Assembly (NCBI RefSeq): GCF_009688945.1
Contig: NZ_AP021874.1
Span: forward strand, 3,162,001 to 3,226,000
Direction of reading: 5' to 3'
Length of the DNA: 64,000 nt
Origin: Desulfosarcina alkanivorans
Lineage (GTDB): Bacteria; Desulfobacterota; Desulfobacteria; Desulfobacterales; Desulfosarcinaceae
Part shown: positions 51,449 through 60,118 of the stretch, piece after piece
Layout: every line of letters starts with the position of its first letter
Numbering within the stretch: the first letter of the stretch is position 1
The notes under the pieces: generated by a model
Seen by the model: only the letters and a program-made list of their open reading frames with translations
Databases searched by the model: none
What the model was told of the DNA's origin: nothing
Position numbers and translations under genes: made by a program

Positions 51449-51726
51449 GATTCACCTCCGGTTGGATGGTTGTTTGGTCCTCGTTGACCAGTTAACTTAT
51501 TCATCGCCCAGGGGTCTTCAAGGCGGACGTCCGTGGGGAAGGTCTGCCGGGCATCGCCGGAGATGAATCACAACATTATGATTTAATATCGTTTTCTTGT
51601 ATGCTAAAAAGGAAGCCGGTGGGTTTTCCCTACCACTGAATGACTAAAAGACTATTTGGCGGGAACGGAGAGGCAGCGGGGTGAAATTCGATTGGGCAGG
51701 CCTTCAGGGCCAAGGAAACGGGTGAC

Positions 51727-52596
51727 ATGCCTGAAGACATCAGAAACCGGCCATCCATCAGCCACGCAGATGCCACGGCACTGAACTTTGTCCGGTCATC
51801 CCCGCCCTGCGTCTTCCGGCGTCATTTCAGGCAGGGCCTGCGTTCCCACATCATGGAGATCCTGGATCCGGCGGATGTGGAGATCGAACGTTCGGGGACC
51901 CTGATCGACGGGATCAGGATGTTTCCCAAAGCGACGCCGCGCAGAATGTTTCGCATCTTCCGGTCCCGACTGAAAACGCTCGACAACGCCATGGCCGAAA
52001 TCGGTCGGGTCAAAACCGTCGAACGCTACCTGGCGCCCGATTTCATTGCCACCTCCACAGAGTGCATCGTGGATTACCGGGGGCCTTACGGGTGGGACCT
52101 GGTGCTGTGCGGATTCCAGGAATATGTAGAAGGGGAAATCCTGGACCCGTGGACCCTTCTTGACGCACGGGAACTGCTGCCGGCGCTCTACGACACGCTG
52201 GGCCACAGGGAGCGGACGCTGCCCCTGACGCGGGACGAATGGATCCGAACGGTCAGGCAAAATAGCCGCCGGTTTATCGAAAGCATTAAACGGATGGTCG
52301 ATGAAGCCGGGCATATCCCCGACCTGGCCGGTGCGGGCAATCTCATCCTCACCGTTGCGGGCAACCCCTGTCTGGTTGACATCAACAACATCTCTCGTGC
52401 CGACTTCCATCCGGCGGTCCACCTGGACGAAAAAGGCTATCCGGTCTGCGACAAATCCATAGAGGCACTCGCCCTGATCGAGGAAAAAATTCTCGGCGGA
52501 CCGGTTGACCCCCATGAAAAGATCTACAGGCGGTTCCTCAGTCCGGAGCGCCGTGATGCAGTTAAAGCGATAGAGGCACGGTTCTGGAAAAAATAG
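51727..52596 (+). CDS. Putative kinase-fold protein of unknown role
   Basis: 289-aa soluble protein, not recognised as a named family. The stretch CGFQEYVEGEILDPWTLLD looks like a kinase hinge, and DLAGAGNLILTVAGNPCLVDINNIS resembles a catalytic loop plus metal-binding Asp of aminoglycoside-phosphotransferase/YrbL-like kinases (Asp...Asn...Asp order). The N-lobe contains RRHFRQGLRSHIMEILDP. AAGGAAACGGGTGAC precedes the ATG. It is divergent from the MoaD-like operon across 278 bases. Confidence 0.6.
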   Translation: MPEDIRNRPSISHADATALNFVRSSPPCVFRRHFRQGLRSHIMEILDPADVEIERSGTLIDGIRMFPKATPRRMFRIFRSRLKTLDNAMAEIGRVKTVERYLAPDFIATSTECIVDYRGPYGWDLVLCGFQEYVEGEILDPWTLLDARELLPALYDTLGHRERTLPLTRDEWIRTVRQNSRRFIESIKRMVDEAGHIPDLAGAGNLILTVAGNPCLVDINNISRADFHPAVHLDEKGYPVCDKSIEALALIEEKILGGPVDPHEKIYRRFLSPERRDAVKAIEARFWKK

Positions 52597-52795
52597 ACGT
52601 ATTGCCGTCAGCCATTTCGATTTCGGTCGTTTCCGTGGTCAACGCCTTGCAGACCCGTCCGGCCGAATGCCCAGGTTGTCGGCGGCCGATTCCCTGTCCG
52701 CCCTCCGGGCCATTTGAATCGCCCGCTCCGATTCCTTGAATCCTGTCGAAGTCCATCGCCTGTGCAACGGGCCGAAGCGGCGGTCGTCCGGCCGG

Positions 52796-52924
52796 TTACA
52801 TCTTCATGCCCAGCATCAACCGAACGGCCCCGGCCAGCACCAGCATGGCGGTCATCCCGCCGACGAACAGCCCGGCAAACCACAGCCACTGGCGCTGCTT
52901 CTCAGTAAGCCGCATCGTGCTCAT
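52796..52924 (-). CDS. Small third subunit of cytochrome bd (CydX/DUF2474-like)
   Basis: 42-aa protein with one helix (WLWFAGLFVGGMTAMLVLAGAVRLML) behind a basic end RLTEKQRQ. Its start lies inside the end of cydB (overlap about 23 bases), the usual position of CydX/CydZ/DUF2474 proteins that stabilise cytochrome bd. Met1 or Met4 could be the start. Confidence 0.7.
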   Translation of the reverse strand: MSTMRLTEKQRQWLWFAGLFVGGMTAMLVLAGAVRLMLGMKM

Positions 52925-53927
52925 GGGAGGCCTTGCCCCGGAACACCCAGAAGCAATACCCCGTGTAGGCCAGGACGCAGGGCAGCAGAAACACCGTGCC
53001 CAGCAGCAGCAGGGATTGGGATTCGGGTGCGGCGGCCACATCCCAGAGGGTCAGTTTGAAGGGCACCAGCCATGGCCAGGTGCTGACCCCGATGCCGATG
53101 TAGTTCATCAGGAAAATGCCCAGGGTGAGTAAAAAGGGCCGGTATTCCCGCTCGGTGCGCAGGTCCCGCCAGAGCATGATGAAAAAGACCGCCGAGAGGA
53201 TCGGCATGGGCTGCAGGAAGTAGAAGTTGGGCAGGCTGAACCACAGGGCCTTGATGTCACTGTTCATCATCGGCATGGCCAGGCTGACCAGTCCCATGAA
53301 CATGGCCACGAATAACAAGACGTAGCGGGCAGACTGCCGGGCCCAGTCCTGGGTGGCGCCCTCGGTTTTCATGATCGTCCAGGTGGCGCCCAACAGGGCG
53401 TATCCGGTCACCAGGGCAACACCGACCATGAGGCTGAAGGCATTCAGCCAGTCGAAGGCACTGCCGGAGAAATTACGTCCCTCCACGGAAATGCCGTGAA
53501 CGAAGGTGCCCAGCACCGCGCCCTGCATGAAGGTGGCCGTCAGGGATCCGAAGTGAAACGAGTAGTCCCAGATCCGCCGGGATTTGCCGGTGGCCTTGAA
53601 CCGGAACTCAAAGGCCACCCCGCGGAAAATCAGTCCCAGCAGCATGAAGATGATGGGAATGTAAAACGCCGGCATGAGAATGGCGTAGGCCAGGGGAAAG
53701 GCGGCGAACAGGCCGCCGCCGCCCAGCACCAGCCAGGTCTCGTTGCCGTCCCAGAATGGGGCGATGGAGTTCATCATACGGTCCCGGCACTGGTCCGACG
53801 GGGCAAACGGAAACAGGATGCCCACGCCGAGATCGAAGCCGTCCAGCAGGATGTAAAGGAAAATGGCCGTACCGATCAGCGCATACCAGACCAGCGGCAG
53901 ATCCAGAAAACTCTCGAAACTAAACAT
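52902..53927 (-). CDS. cydB: Cytochrome bd quinol oxidase subunit II
   Basis: 341-aa membrane protein, about eight to nine helices. The N-terminal LYILLDGFDLGVGILFPF is the CydB signature, and WDGNETWLVLGGGGLFAAFP follows. It overlaps the cydA end by 8 bases and is followed by the small third subunit. Confidence 0.95.
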   Translation of the reverse strand: MFSFESFLDLPLVWYALIGTAIFLYILLDGFDLGVGILFPFAPSDQCRDRMMNSIAPFWDGNETWLVLGGGGLFAAFPLAYAILMPAFYIPIIFMLLGLIFRGVAFEFRFKATGKSRRIWDYSFHFGSLTATFMQGAVLGTFVHGISVEGRNFSGSAFDWLNAFSLMVGVALVTGYALLGATWTIMKTEGATQDWARQSARYVLLFVAMFMGLVSLAMPMMNSDIKALWFSLPNFYFLQPMPILSAVFFIMLWRDLRTEREYRPFLLTLGIFLMNYIGIGVSTWPWLVPFKLTLWDVAAAPESQSLLLLGTVFLLPCVLAYTGYCFWVFRGKASHEHDAAY

Positions 53928-55326
53928 CTTTCCCTCCTGTCCCGGCAGCGAGATCCGTGACCAGGGGCGGCTGTTTCACCCCGTGGCTGCCGTAGGCATC
54001 TTCACCGGTGGAATCCGGCCCCTTGCCGATCAGTTTGAGGATGTAATAGGCCCCGGCGGTAAACACCAGGCCATAGGTGACGACAAACGCGGCCAGGGAC
54101 ATGGCGATGGGCCCCGCAGCCACCGGCGAAATGGTCTCCGAGGTGCGCAATACGTTGAACACGATATACGGCTGCCGGCCCACTTCGGTGACGAACCAGC
54201 CGGCCACCACGGCCACGAAGCCGGCCGGCGTCATGGCCACGCACCACAGGTGAAACCAGCGCGTGGTGAACAATGCTTTGCGAATGTAAAGCACCAGGGC
54301 CACCAGGCCGGTGGCGATCATCAGCATGCCCAGCCCCACCATGATGCGGAAGGTCCAGAAAACCATGGCCACCGGGGGGCGATCCGCCCGGGCCCAGGAT
54401 TTGAGGCCCTTCACCTCGCCGTTGAAATCGTGGGTGAGAATAAAGCTGGAGAGCTTGGGGATGGATATTTCCAGGGTATTGCGTTCCTCGATCTGATCCG
54501 GCCAGGCAAACAGTCGCAGGCCGGCGCCCTTCTCCGTATCCCAGATGCCCTCCATGGCGGCCACCTTGACCGGCTGGTGCTTGAAGGTGTTCAATCCGTG
54601 CATGTCACCGAACAGCAGTTGCATGGGCGCCACGAAGATGGCCATGATCATGGCCATGCCCAGCATGATCCGGGCATGCTTCACGTGCAGGCCCCGCCAC
54701 AGGTAATAGCCGCCGATACCGCCGACCACGAAGGCCGTGGTCAGGTAGGCCCCGGTCACCATGTGGATCATGCGGTAGGGAAATGACGGGTTGAAGATCA
54801 CCGCGATCCAGTCGGTGGGGTAAAGCAGGCCGTCAGCCCCCTCACGAAACCCCGCCGGGGTCTGCATCCAGCTGTTGGCGGACAGGATCCAGAAGGCCGA
54901 GATCAGGGTACCCACCGCCACGATCACCGTGGCGGCAAAGTGCATCCGGCGGCTCACCCGGTTCCAGCCGAAAAGCATGATTCCGAGAAAGGAGGCCTCC
55001 AGGAAAAAGGCGGTGAGCACTTCGTAGCCCAGCAGCGGCCCCAGCACGTTGCCCACCTTGTCGGCGAACACGGACCAGTTGGTGCCGAACTGGTAGGAAA
55101 GCACCACACCGGAAACCACCCCCATGCCGAAGGTGACGGCAAAGATCTTGACCCACATGCGGTAAATCTGCTCGTAAAGCGGGTCGCCTGTTTTCAACCA
55201 GCGCCATTCCACCACGGCCAGCCAGCTGGCCAGGCCGATGGTAAACGCCGGAAAGGTGATGTGGTAGGCCACGGTAAAGGCAAACTGGACACGTGCCAGA
55301 AATACGGGATCAAGGTGGGAAAGCAT
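53920..55326 (-). CDS. cydA: Cytochrome bd quinol oxidase subunit I
   Basis: 468-aa haem-bearing subunit. FAFTVAYHITFPAFTIGLAS carries the haem b595 His, GAYLTTAFVVGG and the preceding MIHMVTG the b558 His, and the Met ligand lies in the region after the Q-loop (KVAAMEGIW). The Q-loop is of the short type. It reduces O2 with quinol at high affinity without pumping protons, and gives oxygen defence to anaerobes. A sigma-70-like promoter (55387-55414) lies about 60 bases upstream. Confidence 0.95.
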   Translation of the reverse strand: MLSHLDPVFLARVQFAFTVAYHITFPAFTIGLASWLAVVEWRWLKTGDPLYEQIYRMWVKIFAVTFGMGVVSGVVLSYQFGTNWSVFADKVGNVLGPLLGYEVLTAFFLEASFLGIMLFGWNRVSRRMHFAATVIVAVGTLISAFWILSANSWMQTPAGFREGADGLLYPTDWIAVIFNPSFPYRMIHMVTGAYLTTAFVVGGIGGYYLWRGLHVKHARIMLGMAMIMAIFVAPMQLLFGDMHGLNTFKHQPVKVAAMEGIWDTEKGAGLRLFAWPDQIEERNTLEISIPKLSSFILTHDFNGEVKGLKSWARADRPPVAMVFWTFRIMVGLGMLMIATGLVALVLYIRKALFTTRWFHLWCVAMTPAGFVAVVAGWFVTEVGRQPYIVFNVLRTSETISPVAAGPIAMSLAAFVVTYGLVFTAGAYYILKLIGKGPDSTGEDAYGSHGVKQPPLVTDLAAGTGGKDV

Positions 55327-55386
55327 TAGATTACCTCGATAAAGAAAAGTGGGTTGTTGATGGCAAAGAAACAGCGGGTAAAAACC

Positions 55387-55414
55387 ATAATAAAGGGATT
55401 CCCCGTAAAGTCAA
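55387..55414 (-). promoter_or_regulatory. Sigma-70-type promoter of cydAB
   Basis: Minus strand TTGACT (55414-55409), a 16-base spacer, TATTAT (55392-55387), about 60 bases before the cydA ATG. Consensus match is 5/6 and 5/6. Confidence 0.6.
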
Positions 55415-55612
55415 GCCGAAGCGATGCAGGCCATCCCCGGTCAGGCGTTCAGCCGGCTGTCCTGAACATCCGCAAACGATGCCGGTGATGACCCCGCCGG
55501 CCACCGGCGACACGACCCCTTCTCCAGAGTCTTCCGGCCGGCAGCCGGCTGGCAAGGGTATCGCCACCTCTTTATCGATTGACCCGGTTCGCCCATGGCG
55601 TCCGGATCCGTC

Positions 55613-55999
55613 TTACCCCTCCAGTTTGCGGTTGATGTGATCCATCACCGGCGTATGTTCCCGCTGCGGGCTGAACAACACAAATTCCGCGTTCTGGTCC
55701 GCTTTTACCGTGTGGCCGGGGGGCCAGTAAAACAGGTCGCCGGCATTGACGTTCTCCGTGTCCCCGTTCCTGAACGTGACCGTGAGCGCACCCTGAATCA
55801 GATACCCCCAATGGGGGGCGTCGCAAAGATCATTTTCGAGGCCCCGGAGCAACGGGGCAATGTCCACCCCTGCGTCCATGGTAAAATGTTCGCCGCCGAT
55901 CACACCGAAACCGGACGCATCTCCAAAATCGGTCTTTTGTCGCGCCACGGCTCCGGGAGCACTTATTTTGATCGGAATTTCATTTTTGTGCATATGCAT
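55613..55999 (-). CDS. Single-domain cupin protein
   Basis: 128-aa beta-barrel protein. PHWGYLIQGALTVTFRNGDTE and NAGDLFYWPPGHTVK are the two cupin motifs; the first retains His and the second retains His, so a metal site is possible though incomplete. The start at 55999 follows GGAAGGAGGGACTTCAA exactly; a longer in-frame ATG upstream lacks a site. Substrate unknown. It is divergent from the decayed cyclase gene. Confidence 0.8.
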   Translation of the reverse strand: MHMHKNEIPIKISAPGAVARQKTDFGDASGFGVIGGEHFTMDAGVDIAPLLRGLENDLCDAPHWGYLIQGALTVTFRNGDTENVNAGDLFYWPPGHTVKADQNAEFVLFSPQREHTPVMDHINRKLEG

Positions 56000-56142
56000 T
56001 TGAAGTCCCTCCTTCCGTATCTCCATGCATTTTTCCATGCGGTGCCGCACCGGAATCCATCCTCACAGATTCAAGGCTTGATTTCGCCGCTGCGGACGGG
56101 GTTGGGGCACCGATTGTAATTAATACCACGTTGTGGTAATTT

Positions 56143-58472
56143 GTGCTATTTTTTTCCGATCTCTCCGGCTACACCGCTATGGCTGACCAACTCGATCCCG
56201 AAGAGACCCGAGAGGTCTCCAGTCGTATCTTTTCGGAGATCGCCAAGACGATTGCCCATTACCGGGGGGTTATCGAAAAATTCATCGGAGACGCGGTGCT
56301 GGCCATTTTCGGTTTGCCGGCGGTCCATGAAGACGACCCGGTGAAGGCGGTCAGGGCGGCCAGAAAAATTCATCATATGGTGCGATCCATCAGCCCGGAG
56401 CATGAAAACCGAATCGGACGGCCATTGCGCACGCACAGCGGCATTCACACCGGCCTTATCGTCACCGGGGAAATGATCGTGAAAAAGGGATCCACGGGGT
56501 TGTCGGGGATACGCTGAATCTGGCTTCAAGGCTTGCAGCCAGGGCCAGACCGGATGAGATTCTGGTCAGCAGCCGGACCCACCGCCTGATCGCGCCCTAT
56601 TTTGAAACCCGGCCGGTCGGCCGGTTCCTCTTGAGAGGAATCGCCCGGCCGGTCAAACCGCACCGGGTGGTGGATATCCTGGAAGTGAACACCCGGTTCG
56701 AGGCGGCCCGGCGACACGGCTTCACCGCGTTCACGGGCAGGCATGAGGAACTCGCCAGGCTGCACGCATGCCTCGAAAAAACCGTTGCCGGAAAGGGGCA
56801 GTTCGTCACCGTAACCGGTGAGGCCGGTGCGGGGAAAAGCCGTCTGGCATACGAATTCCGCCACCGCCTTGACAGGAAAAGCATTACCGTGCTGCAGGGC
56901 CGCTGCCAGTCTTACGGAAGCAATATCCCCTATTTCCCATTTCTCAACGCACTCAAGCGCGGCCTGTTGCTTAAAGAAGAAGACAGCACCGCGGAGCTGG
57001 AAAAAAAATCCGCTCGAATGTCCTGGCGATCGACGCCTCCCTCGAGGGCTACCTGCCCCTGTATCTGCACCTGCTTTCCATTCCAAGCCAGCGATATCCG
57101 CTGCCCGGAGGCCTGCGCGGCCAACACCTTAAAAATTCGATCAGACAGGCCCTGGTTGAAATCAACCTGCTGAATTCCAGGCGAAAGCCGATGGTCCTGA
57201 TTCTGGAGGACTGGCACTGGGTTGATGAGGCATCGGATTCAATCCTGAAACACATGGCCGGCAACGTGCGCCGGCTGCCCCTTTCGCTTGAAGTGCTCAT
57301 CGCCCAGGAGCTGGTTCAACAGGTCCGGCGGGCTCCGGAAGCGGCGTATATGTTCAAGCACGTGCTGACCCAGGTTGCGGTTTATGAAAGCCTGCTTTTA
57401 AAAAAACGAAAGGCCTGTCATACTTCTGAGGGTCGGGCCCTGGAGGAACTATACGCCGGTCGTCTCGAAGAGCAGTGCGAGAATCTGGCCCATCATCATT
57501 CCCAAAGCACCCATACGGAAAAAGCACTGCTCTATCTGGAAATGGCCGCAGCCAAGGCAGCCCGTGTCCATTCCCTGCCGGAATCAAGAAGAGATTACGA
57601 AACCGAACTGTCGATTGTCGATGCAAGCCCGTTGGATCCGAAAAACCGGAAAAAGTTTATCGATCTGACGCTGGGGTGGGCCGAAGTGTCCCAGTATGCC
57701 CCTTCCAATAAAATCATGCGTGCGCTGGGCCGGTCACTCGATCTGGCCAGGAGGTTCGACTCCCGCCACCGTGTTGCCCGGGTGTCCTACTGGGTAGGAA
57801 AGTATGGGCACCCTCGCAAAGGCCATAAGAATCGCCAGAAAACGTGAGGTTCCGACCTTCGAGGCCATGGCCTTCGGCTATCTGGGAACCGTCCTGTTCT
57901 GGTATGGCAACTGGACGGCGTCCATCAACAACTGCAGGCAATGTATCGGCCTGTCCAGGAAGCTGGACAATGCCCTGCCCATCATCTGGGGCACGTTCTT
58001 TAAAGGGGCGGCCCTGTTCAATTCAGGCAGGCAGCCGGAGGGACTCACGGTCATGGGGCAATCCATCGACATGATGGCCAACGTGGATTCCGTCCTGGCA
58101 ATGCGGTTCTTCTACGCCCTTTTCGCCGAAAACCTGGCCCTGCACAGGAAATATCGCCGGGCGGAAACCATCAATAAAAAGGCCATGGCGCTGGGCCAGT
58201 CCGGACAGCGATGGGGTGACATCGCCAGCTGCCGGGCCATGGCGATACTGGCTGCAGCGCAAAGCCGTCCGGACTGGCACCAGGTGGCCGGCCACATGCA
58301 GAAAAGCATCGACCTGTCGCCCCGTGCGGAAGCAATTCCCGAACTGGTGGTCAGTTTAAGCCGTTTTTCGGATCTCATGCTCAAGAAGGGCGACCTGGAC
58401 AGCGCACACGCCTATCACCGGCAGGCAAAGAAAATGGCCGCCGCCATCGGCGGCAAGGGCCTTCACCGTTAG
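56143..58472 (+). pseudogene. Decayed class III nucleotide cyclase / AAA ATPase / TPR gene
   Basis: The pieces read in order as one protein. A cyclase domain (LFFSDLSGYTAMADQLDPEE, EKFIGDAVLAIFG) is in the frame starting 56143. A cyclase end plus ATPase (LASRLAARARPDEILVSSRT; Walker A GEAGAGKSR) follows in another frame, then DWHWVDEASDSIL, FKHVLTQVAVYESLL and TPR-like helices to 58472. The frame slips at a G run (56496-56499, one base short of the expected STGVVGDTLNLA) and at an A run (57001-57008, one base short). Between VRRLPLSLEVLI and the YMFKH motif about 200 residues usual for the family are missing, and another loss occurs near 57800. The N-terminus is also absent. Confidence 0.85.
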
Positions 58473-58529
58473 CCGCCTTTCCCCGGCGGTGCACGCACCG
58501 TTGCCATGTGTGTGATGCATACGGAGGGG

Positions 58530-59040
58530 TTATCCGGGAAGCGCCCGGATGACATCGAGGATGAAGGCATCGGTATCCCACGCAGACCGGTCGGCGGTGG
58601 CGCCGAAGCGGACCAGCACCAGCCCCCTCGTAGGAATCACGATGACCTTCTGCTCCTGGAAGCCCTGCGCCGCATAGGCGTCCCCCGGCGCGTGGGGCCA
58701 CAACCGGCCGCCGGAAGCGCCGCCCCCGTGGCATCGGCCACCAGGGTGCAGCCGCAGCCGGCGCGGTAGATGGCCTTGGACCGGAAAACCTTGAACGCCG
58801 TGGCCGTGACGGATTGATCGTCCGCGTCGACATCCCAGGCCACGACTCCGGCCAGCGGGTTGACCGGTTTTACATCTTCGTTAAAAACAGCCTTCGGATC
58901 CCGCCCGGAGATGAAGGTGGAAGAGCACAGGTACCTGGCGACATAGCCGGTGCCCATAGGCATCGCCTGGGCCAGAAACCACACGGCGGCAGCCGACAGG
59001 CCGACGGCCAGCACCCCGCGACGGCCGGAATGCGTTTCAC
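58530..59040 (-). pseudogene. Serine hydrolase (beta-lactamase family) with central deletion
   Basis: The minus strand begins with an N-terminal helix and LCSSTFISGRDPKAVF typical of secreted class C-type serine hydrolases, continues to GCGCTLVADATG, then loses frame. After the junction another frame reads LWPHAPGDAYAAQGFQEQ, KVIVIPTRGLVLVRFGAT and ends at a TAA (58530-58532). The SxxK and YxN catalytic segments between these ends are missing, so the gene is broken by a deletion of several hundred bases plus a frameshift. Confidence 0.75.
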
Positions 59041-59191
59041 GCCTCGCGTCATTTCAGGTCCTCTCCAGCGCGCCATTGGGATTTACGTGAACAGGGTGTC
59101 AACCGCCGGCGCGGATCACCCGGGCAGCGCAACCCGCCGCCCGCCGGACAGCGGTTCCAGGTCGGCGGGCTTCAACCGAAAGACGATCCGC

Positions 59192-59650
59192 TCATTTTTC
59201 GCGTTCCCGGATGATCGTCTGAATCATCTGGTCAAGACCGTGAAGAAATCGGGAGCGATCCTTTTTCTGAAACGGCGGCGGGCCGCCGGTGATCGTGCCC
59301 GCCTCGCGCAGATCGGCCATGAGGTCGCGCACGGCCATGGCCTGGCCGATATTTTCCTCGTCGAAGGGCCGGCCGCTCGGGCCGATCACCCCTGCGCCCT
59401 TTCCGATGCAACGGTGGGCCAGCGGAATGTCCGCCGTCACCACGATGTCATCTGCGGACACCTGCTCGGCAATCCAGTCGTCCGCCGCATCGAAGCCGCC
59501 GTCGACGACCACCAGCGTCGATATCCCCGGATCGGGAATGCGCATGCGTGTGTTGGAAACAAAGGTTACGGTCAGCCCGTACCGCCTGGCCACCTTGCAG
59601 GCCTCCGGCTTGACCGGGCAGGCATCGGCATCGACATATATTTTCAACAC
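59192..59650 (-). CDS. YaiI/YqxD family (DUF188) protein
   Basis: 152-aa PIN-like-fold protein: KIYVDADACPVKPEACKVA at the start, then VVDGGFDAADDWIAEQ, DIVVTADIPLAHRCI and GPSGRPFDEENIGQAMAVRDLMADLRE, all family signatures. The role is unknown, though nuclease-like acidic residues are conserved. The start is set at the GTG at 59650, eight bases after AAGGA; an ATG at 59659 or the TTG at 59647 (TTGA overlap with the upstream ORF stop) are alternatives. Confidence 0.85.
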   Translation of the reverse strand: MLKIYVDADACPVKPEACKVARRYGLTVTFVSNTRMRIPDPGISTLVVVDGGFDAADDWIAEQVSADDIVVTADIPLAHRCIGKGAGVIGPSGRPFDEENIGQAMAVRDLMADLREAGTITGGPPPFQKKDRSRFLHGLDQMIQTIIREREK

Positions 59651-59871
59651 CCCGACCATCCTTTTGAAACCAACTTGTCGGCGACCTCATTCTGCAGGAG
59701 ACAGATGCCGATGACGATGTCGGATCTGCTCCGAAACCTGCCGACCCATCGGTCAATTCGACCATTCAATCCCTTTTTGTCCGGACGCCAATCGCGAAGG
59801 GCATCTTCTGCGGCGCATTGTTCAAACCCCTGCCAGGCGGTAAGTTTCTCATCAATTTCGGATCTTTTCAA
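59644..59871 (-). CDS. Small hypothetical protein upstream of the DUF188 gene
   Basis: 75-aa ORF starting at a TTG: RSEIDEKLTAWQGFEQC, then WRPDKKGLNGRIDRWVGRF and a short hydrophobic strand. No family is recognised and no ribosome site is obvious. Its only support is overlap with the next start and a plausible protein composition. It may be a chance ORF. Confidence 0.35.
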   Translation of the reverse strand: MKRSEIDEKLTAWQGFEQCAAEDALRDWRPDKKGLNGRIDRWVGRFRSRSDIVIGICLLQNEVADKLVSKGWSGC

Positions 59872-60001
59872 CTGACAATAATCTAACGCACCGTTTGGAA
59901 AAAACCGGCATCGCCCGCACCCACGGCCCCCGACTGCCGGGCGGAGGGATCTAATACCCGATGGCTGGCGTCGGGGCGGCTCGCTTTCTTGATTTTTTCA
60001 G

Positions 60002-60029
60002 TAAAGATGCATGCGCTCGATGCCGATAG
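60002..60029 (+). promoter_or_regulatory. Sigma-28 (FliA)-like promoter of the chemoreceptor gene
   Basis: TAAAGATG (60002-60009), 12 bases, then GCCGATAG (60022-60029). The FliA consensus is TAAAGTTT, 11 bases, GCCGATAA, so the -10 is 7/8 and the spacer is one longer. It lies 90 bases before the chemoreceptor ATG, the expected regulon for such a promoter. Confidence 0.6.
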
Positions 60030-60118
60030 CATAAAAAGTTTCAGCGCCGATCAGGCAGCGTTTGCTGAAAACCAAGATGTCACCCGGACAAGTCTTTAGA
60101 TGTGGAAAGGATTTTTTA

